Shown: positions 1 through 7,669 of the stretch, piece after piece
How positions within the stretch are numbered: position 1 is the first letter of the stretch
How the letters are laid out: the number at the start of each line of letters is the position of its first letter
Assembly (NCBI GenBank): GCA_052389435.1
Contig: JBQTIB010000052.1
Coordinates: 1 to 64,000, forward strand
Reading direction: 5' to 3'
Source of the DNA: JBQTKD01 sp052389435
Lineage (GTDB): Bacteria > Actinomycetota > Actinomycetes > Sporichthyales > Sporichthyaceae
DNA length: 64,000 nt
The notes under the pieces: generated by a model
What the model saw: the letters and a program-made list of their open reading frames with translations, nothing else
Told to the model about the DNA's origin: nothing
Database searches by the model: none
Position numbers and translations under genes: made by a program

Positions 1-1
1 G

Positions 2-625
2 CACGCGGCCGTCGTCTACGGCTACTTCCCGGCCGTCTCCGAGCGCGACGAGCTGGTGGTGCTGACCGAGCCCCGTCCCGACGCGCCGGAGCGGTACCGG
101 CTGGAGTTCCCGCGCCAGCGCCGCGACCGGCACCTGTGCCTGGCCGACTTCTGGCGGCCCCGGGAGCGGGCGCGGGCGAACGGCGAGATCGACGTGCTGC
201 CGCTGCACCTGGTGACGATGGGTGCGCCGATCGCCGACTACGCCAACGAACTGTTCGCCAAGGACGCCTACCGCGACTACCTGGAGGTGCACGGCCTGGG
301 CGTGCAGCTCACCGAGGCGCTCGCCGAGTTCTGGCACCGGCGGGTGCGCGAGGAGCTGACGTGGGGTGCGGGCGGCGCGGGCGGCAGCGTCGCGCAGGAG
401 GACCCCGAGGAGGTCACCGCGTTCTTCCGGCTCGGCTACCGCGGCGCCCGGTACTCCTTCGGCTACCCGGCCTGCCCGAACCTCGAGGACCGCATCAAGA
501 TGGTCGAACTCCTCGAACCCTCGCGCATCGGCGTGGAACTGTCGGAGGAACTCCAACTCCACCCGGAGCAGTCCACGGACGCGCTAGTCGTCCACCACCC
601 CGAGGCGAAGTACTTCAACGCGTAG
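2..625 (+). CDS. metH: Methionine synthase (cobalamin-dependent), C-terminal fragment
   Basis: The reading frame is open from the window edge, so only the last 207 residues are present. They match the AdoMet-binding reactivation domain of MetH, which re-methylates oxidised cob(II)alamin. The signature segment RLGYRGARYSFGYPACPN (RxxxGY type) and the following LEDR are visible near the C-terminus. The upstream piece AAVVYGYFPA is also typical of this domain. The cytoplasmic enzyme transfers methyl from methyltetrahydrofolate to homocysteine. The end KYFNA is followed by TAG. The start and the catalytic and B12 domains lie outside the window. Confidence 0.93.
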   Translation, partial: HAAVVYGYFPAVSERDELVVLTEPRPDAPERYRLEFPRQRRDRHLCLADFWRPRERARANGEIDVLPLHLVTMGAPIADYANELFAKDAYRDYLEVHGLGVQLTEALAEFWHRRVREELTWGAGGAGGSVAQEDPEEVTAFFRLGYRGARYSFGYPACPNLEDRIKMVELLEPSRIGVELSEELQLHPEQSTDALVVHHPEAKYFNA

Positions 626-693
626 TCGTCGGATTGCCTGTTCCTAGGCGATCTGACGGTCCGTAGGCTGGTCAGCGCCTGCGCGTAGGCCGT

Positions 694-762
694 AGAACAT
701 AGAAGCAACACGGGTGACTCCGTAACCGTTCGGAGGCGCTTCACCAGTTGCTTCTATGTTCT
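694..762. repeat. Perfect 16-bp inverted repeat with 37-nt spacer
   Basis: The arms are 694-709 (AGAACATAGAAGCAAC) and 747-762, exact reverse complements. The arms are A+T-rich compared with the surrounding DNA. It lies 70 nt after metH. There is no T-tract, the loop is long and the base composition is foreign, so a mobile-element end or recombination site is as likely as a terminator. Confidence 0.7.
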
Positions 763-860
763 GTAGCCGACCCCCCGGACTCCACGTCCGCCTGGACGGT
801 CGCGGCAGTAGTCGGCCTGCTCTGGGCGCCGAGACGCCGCGCTTCTCTCATGAGGCTGGC

Positions 861-866
861 TAACAT
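861..866 (+). promoter_or_regulatory. Leaderless -10 box (TAACAT)
   Basis: TAACAT is followed by exactly six bases and then the ATG at 873. This is the actinobacterial leaderless arrangement, with transcription predicted to begin at the start codon. It supports 873 as the original start of the broken gene that follows. Confidence 0.5.
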
Positions 867-872
867 CGGCCG

Positions 873-1165
873 ATGCCGAACCATCTGCGCATTCGCTGGG
901 ACGAGGATCGAGGCGACGGGAACGACTGGGGCGCATCGACCTGGTGGTTCGAGATCGCCGACGGCGAGACGGTGCTCCGCCAGGTAGAGGTGTACGACAA
1001 GGACCGTCGCTTCGATACGGACCGGACCATCTCGAGGATGAGTTAGGGATGCTCGCCGACCAACCAGTGGAAGTTGAACAGGCCGAGTCGGCGTGTAGTG
1101 CCGACGAGTTCGCGGCAACGTGGGCGCGTGGCACCTACGGTCTGCCGGGCGCGCAGAACCCCTGA
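873..1165 (+). pseudogene. Frameshifted DUF6881-like small protein gene
   Basis: From ATG 873 the frame reads a domain start (MPNHLRIRW, then WWFEIADGETVLRQVEVYDKDRR) and stops at 1046. The C-terminal half of the same kind of domain continues in another frame from about 1005: LRYGPDHLEDELGMLADQPV, then a segment ending ADEFAATWARGTYG, with stop TGA at 1163-1165. Joining the two near 1005-1015 gives one about 95-residue protein resembling DUF6881 (a small W-rich domain with R-x-VEVY and EF-x-x-x-W motifs). The family assignment is from memory. One missing base, or two extra, would explain the break. It could be a real pseudogene or a sequencing error. The function of the family is unknown. Confidence 0.6.
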
Positions 1166-1172
1166 CTCTCCG

Positions 1173-1508
1173 TCAGAGGTGCAGCAGGAACCTCAGACAG
1201 CGGTCCACCTGAGCTTGCTCCGCCACGTCCAAGGCGCCGGTGCGGTGCACCAGCCTGCGGGTGCTGACCGTGCGGATCTGCTCGGTCTGGACGTAGCTCA
1301 CCTCGTCCAGTCCGGAGTGCTCCTGCGCGGTCTCGACGTGCGTCGGGTACTCGCGGCGGGTGCGGGTGATCGGGCAGAGCACCACTAGGCCGTGCGTGTT
1401 GGCGCGATCGTCGGAGGCAATGGCGGCCGGCCGGATCGCGCCGGCCTCGTGGCCGATGGGCTCGCCGAGATCGACCATCCAGACCTCGCCGCGGCGAGGG
1501 TCAGCCAT
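1173..1508 (-). CDS. MazF/PemK-type endoribonuclease toxin
   Basis: The 111-residue protein begins MADPRRGEVWMVDLGEPIGH, the classic start of MazF/PemK toxins (RRGEVW near the N-terminus). It continues with RPAAIASDDRAN, VVLCPITRT and a C-terminal SYVQTEQIRTVS segment, which matches the family's beta-barrel core and the conserved 'Q-x-R-T' region. MazF proteins cut mRNA at short sequences. The ATG at 1508 overlaps the stop of the upstream antitoxin gene by 8 nt, so the two are translationally coupled. The length is normal. The target sequence cannot be read from the protein. Confidence 0.9.
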   Translation of the reverse strand: MADPRRGEVWMVDLGEPIGHEAGAIRPAAIASDDRANTHGLVVLCPITRTRREYPTHVETAQEHSGLDEVSYVQTEQIRTVSTRRLVHRTGALDVAEQAQVDRCLRFLLHL

Positions 1509-1746
1509 CGATGAGTCCGTCCCGAATGGTGCGGTCCCAGAGGTCGGTCTCGACGGCCGTGTCGCCCGAGCGCAGATCGGCCGTGGCCGCCGCCTGGTAC
1601 GCACGGAAGAAGAGTGCGCGCTCGTACTCGTCGAGAGCGTGGGCCACCACTTGCTCGGCGGTCTGGCCGGTCGCCTCGCCGATGGCGTTCACCCTGTCGC
1701 GGGTGGCCACGGCCAACTTCACCGTCGTTGCCTTGGGAGCGCTCAT
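1501..1746 (-). CDS. MazE-type antitoxin, ribbon-helix-helix-like
   Basis: This 81-residue protein precedes the MazF-type toxin gene with an 8-nt overlap. Its N-terminus (TTVKLAVATRDRVNAIGEATGQTAEQVVAHAL) reads like a ribbon-helix-helix DNA-binding domain: a short strand, then two helices. The acidic C-terminus, rich in D and E, would wrap the toxin. Such antitoxins neutralise the toxin and repress their own promoter. The start ATG at 1746 follows a perfect TATACT box by six bases. GTATAC palindromes lie just upstream. Confidence 0.85.
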   Translation of the reverse strand: MSAPKATTVKLAVATRDRVNAIGEATGQTAEQVVAHALDEYERALFFRAYQAAATADLRSGDTAVETDLWDRTIRDGLIDG

Positions 1747-1752
1747 GGACCG

Positions 1753-1783
1753 AGTATACGAAAGATAGTACTACTGGTATACC
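1753..1783 (-). promoter_or_regulatory. Toxin-antitoxin promoter and candidate operator
   Basis: On the minus strand TATACT (1753-1758) lies six bases before the antitoxin ATG, a leaderless promoter. Two GTATAC palindromes (1754-1759 and 1777-1782) are spaced 23 bp apart, with TAGTACTA (1766-1773) between them. The block is A+T-rich in a G+C-rich region. This is what an autorepressing ribbon-helix-helix operator would look like, but binding is inferred. Confidence 0.5.
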
Positions 1784-1827
1784 TTCACGCGAGATCTCAC
1801 AGAGCTCCGACCGCGTAGCACAAGTGC

Positions 1828-1833
1828 TACGGT
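1828..1833 (+). promoter_or_regulatory. Leaderless -10 box (TACGGT)
   Basis: TACGGT is followed by six bases and then the ATG of the VapB/Phd-type antitoxin at 1840. No Shine-Dalgarno sequence is present, so leaderless translation fits. Confidence 0.5.
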
Positions 1834-1839
1834 CGTGGC

Positions 1840-2094
1840 ATGGGCGAGGTGGCGTCGCGCGAACTGCGGAACGACACTCGTGGCGTGCTGCGTCGGGTCG
1901 AGGGCGGCGAAGAGGTCGTGATCACCGTCGACGGGCGCCCGGTGGCTACCTTGCATGCGGTGGGCGCGCGGCCCCGTTGGCTGACGAGGGAACGGTTCGT
2001 CGCCGATTTCGTAGGTCGGCAAGCGGACCCCGGGTTGCGCGAGGACCTTCGGCGGCTCGCGCCGGACACCACCGACGACTTGCCGTCGTGGTGA
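1840..2094 (+). CDS. Phd/YefM (VapB-type) antitoxin
   Basis: The 84-residue protein starts GEVASRELRNDTRGVLRRVEGG and continues EEVVITVDGRPVATLHAV. This is the standard Phd/YefM fold: an N-terminal 'aselR' helix followed by a DNA-binding hairpin with a 'G-x-P-V-A' turn. The C-terminal tail, rich in charged residues, would bind the toxin. The stop overlaps the start of the PIN-domain toxin gene (GTGA). It should neutralise VapC and repress the pair. Confidence 0.9.
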   Translation: MGEVASRELRNDTRGVLRRVEGGEEVVITVDGRPVATLHAVGARPRWLTRERFVADFVGRQADPGLREDLRRLAPDTTDDLPSW

Positions 2095-2489
2095 CGGCCC
2101 GGCCCGCCCGAGGCCTGCTCGATACGAGCGTGTTCATCGCCCGAGAGAGTGGGAGACCGCTCGATGTCGAGGCGCTGCCCGACCAGTGGGCCATCTCGGT
2201 GATCACCGTCGCGGAATTGCGGGCCGGCGTCCTCGCGGCCCAAGACCTCGAGACCCGCGACCGTCGGCTCACGACCCTCACCGCCGCTCTGGCGCTCGAC
2301 CCGGTGCCGGTCGACGACGCCGTCGGCCAGGCGTGGGCTCGCCTCCGCCTGGCGCTTCGGGATGCCGAACGCCGCATGCCCGTCAACGACTCCTGGATCG
2401 CCGCCACGGCCGTCGCGTTGGGCGTCCCGCTCGTCACCCAGGACGGCGACCTTCGCGATCTGCCCGGGGTGGACGTCGTCCTCGTGTGA
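2091..2489 (+). CDS. VapC-type PIN-domain ribonuclease toxin
   Basis: This 132-residue protein has the four acidic PIN motifs in order: LLDTSVFIA (Asp11), ITVAELRAG (Glu), VNDSWIAATA (Asp) and VTQDGDL (Asp). These bind Mg2+ for RNA cleavage, commonly of tRNA or rRNA. The GTG at 2091 overlaps the antitoxin stop as GTGA. An in-frame GTG at 2088 is the alternative. It forms a standard antitoxin-toxin pair with the preceding gene and sits next to a separate MazEF-type pair. Confidence 0.92.
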   Translation: MTARPARGLLDTSVFIARESGRPLDVEALPDQWAISVITVAELRAGVLAAQDLETRDRRLTTLTAALALDPVPVDDAVGQAWARLRLALRDAERRMPVNDSWIAATAVALGVPLVTQDGDLRDLPGVDVVLV

Positions 2490-2597
2490 CCGGCACCTGG
2501 ATCTGCGGCGGACCGGATGCACGGCGGCCGAGCGTGGGCAGAACTGTCGGTGCCGGTCGCCAGGATGGAGCATGGCGGAATGGGAGGTGATCGGAGC

Positions 2598-3155
2598 GTG
2601 TCGATCGAGGGAGCGCTGGCGCACGTCGGGCCGTGGAGCGAGGCGGAGTTCCTGGCCATCGCCGACGAGGGGCGCCGGATTCAACTGCTCGACGGGGATC
2701 TGTTGATCAGCCCGTCCGCGGGCTACCCCCACCAGCGGCTGTCCTCGCGGCTCTGGCGCGCACTCGACGCGGCGTGCCCCGCCTCCCAGGAGGTCCTCGA
2801 GGCGGTGAACGTGCGGTTGGCGGCGGGGCGAATCCTGATCCCCGACCTGGCGGTCGTGATGCGGCCGGACGCGGAGGAGGCAGTGCTCGACGCCTCCGAA
2901 GTCGCCGCCGTGCTGGAGATCGTCAGCGCGGGCAGCTTCGCGAGCGATCGCGCGGTCAAGCCGCAGCTCTACGCGGAGGCGGGGATTCCGGTCTACGTCC
3001 GCCTCGAGTTCCCCGGTCCGATCGCGGTCGTACACCGCCTCGTGGGTGATCGGTACGTCGCCGAGCCCGCAGGCCCCGAACTGATCCTCGTCCGGCCGTT
3101 CGCGGTGCGCGTCGACCTTCCGCGCCTGCTTCAGCGTCGTGCGAGCACTGGCTAG
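2598..3155 (+). CDS. Uma2 family (DUF820) restriction-endonuclease-fold protein
   Basis: The 185-residue product has the family's characteristic order: an N-terminal helix, EGRRIQLLDGDLLISPSAGYPHQRL, then RILIPDLAVVM, then LEIVSAGSFASDRAVKPQLYAEAGIPVYV. These match the PD-(D/E)XK-like core of Uma2 proteins, with acidic residues in PDLAV and the E of LEIVS. The biochemical role of the family is not settled. I chose GTG 2598 because a strong GGGAGGTGA ribosome site ends seven bases upstream. ATGs at 2565 and 2580 are in frame but lack such a site. It follows the two toxin-antitoxin pairs. Confidence 0.85.
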   Translation: MSIEGALAHVGPWSEAEFLAIADEGRRIQLLDGDLLISPSAGYPHQRLSSRLWRALDAACPASQEVLEAVNVRLAAGRILIPDLAVVMRPDAEEAVLDASEVAAVLEIVSAGSFASDRAVKPQLYAEAGIPVYVRLEFPGPIAVVHRLVGDRYVAEPAGPELILVRPFAVRVDLPRLLQRRASTG

Positions 3156-3196
3156 GCTGGCGCTTCGTCTGTCACCGCATAGCGAGGGTCCGAACA

Positions 3197-3631
3197 GTGA
3201 CGTCTGCCCATGACGAACCGTCAGAAGAAGCGCAGGGCGAGCTCAACGGGCTCCTGAACGTGTCCCTCGACGTCGCCGCGGAGCAGTTGACCACCGTCGG
3301 CGAGTTCTACCCCTACGCCGTGGCCGTCGGCCTGGACGGGCAGCCGCGCCTGGTCACGCCGGACATGGGCACCGAGGAGCACCCGGACTCCTCGGTCGTG
3401 CTCGAGCGCTGCATCGAAGCGCTCGTGGCCGCGCGCAAAGACTTTCGGGCCTCCGCGGTCATCGTCGACGTGCGCCTGAACGACGCGGACACCGACGCCA
3501 TCCGAGTGGACCTCGAGCACGCCGAGGGCCTGTCGCTGCGCATCCTGCTGCCCTACGTCAAGAGCGCGGACGACGGTCTCGTCTTCGGCGAGATGCAAGC
3601 CGAACAGGCCGTTCGCGCCGTTTGGGGCTGA
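3197..3631 (+). CDS. Hypothetical protein, 144 aa
   Basis: I do not recognise this protein. It is soluble and acidic, with no signal peptide or membrane segment. It reads as an alpha/beta domain (YAVAVGLDGQPRLV, SAVIVDVRL, LSLRILLPYV). Codon use is typical for this genome and a GTG start is preceded by GAGGG. The next gene in the same direction starts 56 nt later and is also unknown, so the two may be co-expressed. Confidence 0.75.
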   Translation: MTSAHDEPSEEAQGELNGLLNVSLDVAAEQLTTVGEFYPYAVAVGLDGQPRLVTPDMGTEEHPDSSVVLERCIEALVAARKDFRASAVIVDVRLNDADTDAIRVDLEHAEGLSLRILLPYVKSADDGLVFGEMQAEQAVRAVWG

Positions 3632-3687
3632 CGGCGCGGGATCCGCCGTTCGTACCGGCCACATTCGTCCGAACGGACGGGGGCCAA

Positions 3688-4194
3688 ATGCCGCATTGCT
3701 GCGTCCAACTCCCAGGGGACCTGCAGGTTCCGTGGGGTGAACTGGAGGCAGCGGTGGTCAACTTCTTGGGTCGGCAGGGGTCGGGTGCGCCGTCGGACGC
3801 CGAAACCGGTCAGATCATGCGCGAACTGGCCGAGGCCTTCATCGAGGTGAACGCCGAACAGGGCGATCGCTTCGGCTGGGAGAACAAGGAGGCCAGCCGC
3901 CTCGACGCGGTCTGCGACCGCTTCCTCGGCACCAACCCCTCCGCGGGCCTGCGCCACAGCATGGTCATGGCCATGGGCGCCTATCTCGGCGAGCTGATGG
4001 TCCGTCACGGTCAGGGCCGCTGGCTCTACGGCACCGGGGACCGCAAGGCCGTCGTCCGGCTCGCCAACGGTCTGGTCCTGTACCCGCACGACCAGGTCGC
4101 CAAGCGCCTCGAGTCCGGCCCGCAGCACGACCTCGGGTTCTACTTCCACTACGCGATGGCCGGCCACACCGTCGAGGACGCCCTCGCCGGCTAG
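3688..4194 (+). CDS. Hypothetical protein, 168 aa
   Basis: I do not recognise this cytoplasmic protein. The middle (LAEAFIEVNAEQGDRFGW, then LGTNPSAGLRHSMVMAMGAYLGELMVRHGQGRWLYGTGD) and the end (VLYPHDQVAKRLESGPQHDLGFYFHYAM) suggest a single alpha/beta domain. Its 'G-A-Y-L-G-E' and 'P-x-x-x-V-x-K-R' pattern recalls uncharacterised DUFs such as DUF3806, but I am not sure. ATG 3688 is chosen over an upstream in-frame start at 3622 that would overlap the previous gene. Confidence 0.7.
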   Translation: MPHCCVQLPGDLQVPWGELEAAVVNFLGRQGSGAPSDAETGQIMRELAEAFIEVNAEQGDRFGWENKEASRLDAVCDRFLGTNPSAGLRHSMVMAMGAYLGELMVRHGQGRWLYGTGDRKAVVRLANGLVLYPHDQVAKRLESGPQHDLGFYFHYAMAGHTVEDALAG

Positions 4195-4987
4195 TCGCAG
4201 CTGCCCGGCGACGGCGCGGGAGCCGGCCAGCGTTCTGTGCCGTGCGGGCCGACGGCGTCTACGGAACGCGGATAGACATGGCGCCCCAGCGGGTACTTTC
4301 TCGCGCGTAGGCCCGAGTCCGTCGCGGTGACGGGCGGGGTCGCGTCGTACTCGTACAGGACGAGAGGACCGATGCCGAGACTCAGGTGTGGGTCGCGCAC
4401 CTAGGTGGCAAGGACTGTGCCGGCGACGAGCATTCAGACCTCGGACCCAGCAGCGGGCAGCCGCTTGCGTCGGCTTGCGTCGCTGCCGTCGGAGTACAGC
4501 GACCGACTGGTCTGTAGACCGGTCCCGCGCACTCCAGCACGGCGGCGAGGCGGGGCCACTTCGGCCGAGCGCGGGGGATCTCCTCGCCGCCCACCGCGGG
4601 AGTAGGCCAAGCCGAGGTCCAACGACGCAACCTCTACGGCCGGGAGTGCTCGCGAGTCTTGCATCGCACCTCCGACGGCAGGCAGTCCCTTCGACAAGGC
4701 ATCGGCGACACCGGCGATGCCTTGCCTCCGAGTCGTGGGGCCGGTCGAAACTAGGCGGCCCACCGGCTCACGTCGATCCCCGAACGGCAAAGAGAGCTGA
4801 ACGCCTCCTCGTCGGATACGGCGGCCGACGCACTCGTGGCAATCCTCGGCCACGGTCGACCGGACGGACCCTGCCCGTCAGGGCGTAGCGGAACTGGTCG
4901 GTCGCCCATTCCCCGCCGCCCAACCTGGCGACCGCTACGCGGCCTTGCGGGACTTCCTCGAGACGGCGTCGCCTTCCTGACGGAGGG
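4195..4987. other. 793-nt gap without a convincing gene
   Basis: A minus-strand frame at 4191-4400 (GTG start, 69 codons, beginning MRDPHLSLGIGPLVLYEYD) shares a CTAG stop with the gene at 4194. It has partly genome-like codon use and could be a gene remnant. A minus-strand frame at 4434-4853 has poor codon use. No repeats, hairpins or RNA genes stood out. Confidence 0.4.
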
Positions 4988-5557
4988 TCAGTCCCGGCCG
5001 GGAACCCCGACTTCGGCGAGTTCGTCCTCGTCCCGGTCCAGTCCGGGGACCGTGCACGACTTCAGTGGCTTGGTACAGAGCAGCGTCTCGAAGTTCCAAA
5101 GGTCTCGCCGCTTCGCGTCGCCGATCTTGTAGGTCACGACGATGCGGTCGAGCCCGCCGCGGCCGGCGGAGATGCGCCACGCAGTGGAGAACTCCTGCTG
5201 CTCGCCGGGTTTCGCGTCGGGCAGGCGCAGGGGCAGCGGGACAACCTTCATGCGGTCCTCCAGTTCCATGCTTCCGCCGCCCCCCATGCTTTCCTCGCCC
5301 AGCACCAGACCGGCGAAGCTCACGTTCGGCGAGGTCGCCGCGCGGACGTCGAGAATCGTCACGGGCTTGCCGTCGGCGTTGTCCTCGATGTGATGCCCCA
5401 GTACCATCCCGCTCTGCTGCTCGAGGGGAAAGCTGGTCAGGCCGAAGCTGCCGCGGCGCACCGTTTCAGTGCCGCGGGTGGCCCACGCGGCGACCCCGGC
5501 ACCGCTCACCGCCACGGCGACCACCGTGGCCAGGACGATCTGCCGACGCCGTTCCAT
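4988..5557 (-). CDS. Membrane-anchored or secreted protein of unknown function
   Basis: The 189-residue protein has one N-terminal hydrophobic segment (IVLATVVAVAVSGAGVAAWAT, residues about 7-27) after MERRR, so it is either a type II membrane anchor or an uncleaved signal. The rest is soluble, with two cysteines near the C-terminus (TLLCTKPLKSC). No known domain was recognised. A GGAGG site eight bases before ATG 5557 decides the start. It is divergent from the lipoprotein gene at 5722, with a shared 164-nt promoter region. Confidence 0.75.
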   Translation of the reverse strand: MERRRQIVLATVVAVAVSGAGVAAWATRGTETVRRGSFGLTSFPLEQQSGMVLGHHIEDNADGKPVTILDVRAATSPNVSFAGLVLGEESMGGGGSMELEDRMKVVPLPLRLPDAKPGEQQEFSTAWRISAGRGGLDRIVVTYKIGDAKRRDLWNFETLLCTKPLKSCTVPGLDRDEDELAEVGVPGRD

Positions 5558-5721
5558 CGCTGCCTCCGCATGCGGCGAGCTCGCCGATCGATCTTCGTCC
5601 GCGGGCCGCACAGTAGTGGAATCGAGCCCGGTCGTCCCGGGGCGCCATCGGCCGAACGGCCCACACGATTCGGACCGATCGGACCACAGACCCCAAAGCG
5701 TCCCGACCCGACACTTCGAAG

Positions 5722-6555
5722 GTGAAGCCGGATTCCCTTCGTCGTCGCGCGCCCCAGGTGGGCGTGGCGGTGCTCCTTCTCGCCCTGGTGGGGTGCGGGA
5801 AGGTCGCCGACAGCGAGGCAGTCCTGCCACGCGTCCCGGCGGCCGTGCCCTCCGCCGCGGCGATCGAGTCGACGGGGTCGCCGGCAGCGACCCCGTCGCA
5901 GGCTCCCTTCGCGGCCGCGACGAAGCCGCCGAAACTGGTCGAGAGCCCCGTGCCGCTCGCGCCGGTGCGTGCGCCGACGGAGTTCGTCGGCAGCGACGAG
6001 GACTTCGTCCGCGAGGTTCGCGAAAACCTCGAGGAGGAGAAGGTCAAGAGCGAACTCTCCGACTCGCGTCTGCTCAAACTCGGCCGCGAGTTCTGCTCCG
6101 TGCTCAGCGGCGGCGGGCTGCTGACCGACAAGGTCGACTACTGGGCGGGGCTGCGCGAGCTGGACAAGGGCTCGGACGCGGCGATCATCCTCGCCGCGCA
6201 GGAGGTCTTCTGCGGTGAGCTGACCGACGGCTACACGCGGCTGGAACTCGGCGAGGCGCTGACCGAACCGAGCCCTGCGGAGAAGGCCGACCTCGCGCGC
6301 TTCGTGACCGCGTTGGACGAGCCGGACCTGGCCGAGAAGCTGAAGGCGATGTCCGACGAACAGCTCGCCGCCGACGCGAAGCGGGCCTGCGGCATCGGCT
6401 TCCACGACGAGTGGTGGAACCGCAACACCGCCAAGAAGGTCGCCTCCGAACTGCCCGACGGGAACGAGATGGACTACGTCGTGGGGCTGGTGACCGCCTA
6501 CTGCCCCAAGGAGGCCGACGACATGATCGAGTCCCTGCGGGACTTCGCCGACTGA
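5722..6555 (+). CDS. Putative lipoprotein with DUF732-like repeats
   Basis: The N-terminus is a lipoprotein signal: basic residues, a hydrophobic core and lipobox LVGC at Cys25. An Ala/Pro-rich linker follows. The body has two similar units, EFCSVLSGGGLLTDKVDYWAGL with a later VFCGELTDG, and KRACGIGFHDEWWN with a later VTAYCPKEADD. Each has a pair of cysteines at a spacing that resembles DUF732 of mycobacterial exported proteins, though the match is loose. The protein should sit on the outer face of the membrane. The function is unknown. Confidence 0.72.
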   Translation: MKPDSLRRRAPQVGVAVLLLALVGCGKVADSEAVLPRVPAAVPSAAAIESTGSPAATPSQAPFAAATKPPKLVESPVPLAPVRAPTEFVGSDEDFVREVRENLEEEKVKSELSDSRLLKLGREFCSVLSGGGLLTDKVDYWAGLRELDKGSDAAIILAAQEVFCGELTDGYTRLELGEALTEPSPAEKADLARFVTALDEPDLAEKLKAMSDEQLAADAKRACGIGFHDEWWNRNTAKKVASELPDGNEMDYVVGLVTAYCPKEADDMIESLRDFAD

Positions 6556-6574
6556 GCTCGCTCGCGCCGGCCCG

Positions 6575-6580
6575 TAGGGT
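6575..6580 (+). promoter_or_regulatory. Leaderless -10 box (TAGGGT)
   Basis: TAGGGT, then six bases, then the ATG of the SMR transporter at 6587. Confidence 0.5.
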
Positions 6581-6586
6581 CGCGCC

Positions 6587-6922
6587 ATGGCGTGGGTGTT
6601 CCTGGCGATCGCGATCGTCTCCGAGGTCGCGGCCACGCTCGGTCTGCGGGCGGCCGAGGGCTTCTCCAAGCTCGGCTGGACCGTCCTGGTCGTCTCGGGC
6701 TACGTCGTCGCGTTCTGGTGCCTCGCCCAGTCCCTGCAGCGCGGGTTGAACCTCGGCGTCGCCTACGGCATCTGGTCCGGCGTCGGCGTCGCGACCGTCG
6801 CCGTGCTGAGCAGGGTGTTCTTCGACGAGGCTCTGACGTTGGTCACCGTCCTCGGGCTCGCGCTGATCGTCGCGGGTGTCGCCGTGGTCGAACTCGGAGG
6901 CTCCGCCCAGCGGGCCGGGTAG
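6587..6922 (+). CDS. Small multidrug resistance (SMR) family transporter
   Basis: The 111-residue protein has the four membrane helices and normal length of SMR proteins (EmrE, Gdx/SugE). The essential glutamate is present at position 13 (IAIVSEVAATLGLRA). GLNLGVAYGIWSGVGVA in the second and third helices is the usual SMR core. These proteins work as dual-topology dimers and exchange protons for quaternary cations or guanidinium. Sequence alone does not decide between the drug and guanidinium subtypes. The start has a leaderless promoter. Confidence 0.92.
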   Translation: MAWVFLAIAIVSEVAATLGLRAAEGFSKLGWTVLVVSGYVVAFWCLAQSLQRGLNLGVAYGIWSGVGVATVAVLSRVFFDEALTLVTVLGLALIVAGVAVVELGGSAQRAG

Positions 6923-6925
6923 CGT
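6920..6925 (+). promoter_or_regulatory. Leaderless -10 box (TAGCGT)
   Basis: TAGCGT overlaps the SMR stop codon (TAG, 6920-6922). Six bases follow and then the GTG of the EcsC-family gene at 6932, so this gene probably has its own leaderless transcript. Confidence 0.45.
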
Positions 6926-6931
6926 CGGGGG

Positions 6932-7600
6932 GTGCGCATCGACCCGCCACCGCAGACCGCCGGGACCTGGGAGTCCGAGCCCAACGACGCCGCCGCCCGG
7001 CTCGTGCGACTGCTCGTCCAGCGCGGCATCTCCGGCTTCGGGCCGTTCAAGAGCGCCGAGGACTCCGCCCGCGAGGCGCTGAAGGGCCGCACCGCCGAGG
7101 AGGCGGTCAAGGCGCTCATCCGCAGCCACTGCCTGGCCGCGGGCGGGCAGGGATTCGCCACCGGCTTCGGCGGAATCGTGGCGATGCCGCTCACCCTGCC
7201 GGCGAACATCGGCGCGTCCTACCTCGTGCAGGCCCACCTCGCCGCGTCCATCGCGCGGGTCTACGGCTGGGACGAGCACAGCGACGAGGTCCGCGCCGCG
7301 ATCCTGCTGTGCCTGGTCGGCAACGCCGGCTCGGAGATGCTCAAACGCATCGGGATTCCCGTCGGGAAGCGGTACGCGGCCGGCCTGCTGAGCAGGTTGC
7401 CCGGCGCGTCGATCCGTGCCATCAACCGCCGGGTCGGGTTTCAACTGCTCGCCAAGCAGGGCACGAAGCGCGCGTCGGTGACCCTGGCCAAGGGCGTGCC
7501 GTTGGTCGGCGGCCTGGTCGGCGGCGGCGTGGACCTGGCCGCAACACGCGCGGTCGGCCACTTCGCGGACCGCTTCTTCCGCCCCGAAACCACCGCCTAG
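6932..7600 (+). CDS. EcsC family protein
   Basis: The 222-residue product carries the EcsC pattern. A central GGQGFATGFGGIVAMPLTLP is followed by ANIGASYLVQAHLAASIARVYGWD and a helix with AILLCLVGN. A C-terminal glycine-rich hydrophobic stretch follows (GVPLVGGLVGGGVDLAA). EcsC proteins are membrane-associated, and their biochemical function is unclear despite early links to ABC transport and secretion in Bacillus. The GTG start follows a leaderless -10 box that overlaps the end of the SMR gene. Confidence 0.8.
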   Translation: MRIDPPPQTAGTWESEPNDAAARLVRLLVQRGISGFGPFKSAEDSAREALKGRTAEEAVKALIRSHCLAAGGQGFATGFGGIVAMPLTLPANIGASYLVQAHLAASIARVYGWDEHSDEVRAAILLCLVGNAGSEMLKRIGIPVGKRYAAGLLSRLPGASIRAINRRVGFQLLAKQGTKRASVTLAKGVPLVGGLVGGGVDLAATRAVGHFADRFFRPETTA

Positions 7601-7669
7601 CCCCACGCGCCACCGCGGCGGGTCCCGTCGCGCAACCCCGCAACCGCAGGCGCCGGCCGCCTCCCCGCG

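Noticed and set aside
463..744. Minus-strand ORF overlapping the end of metH.
   Set aside because: It is antisense to the recognised MetH domain and has no motif.
4434..4853. Minus-strand ORF starting MAEDCHECVGRRIRRGG.
   Set aside because: Codon position bias is poor, there is no ribosome site, and I recognise no family. It is noted only within the gap entry.
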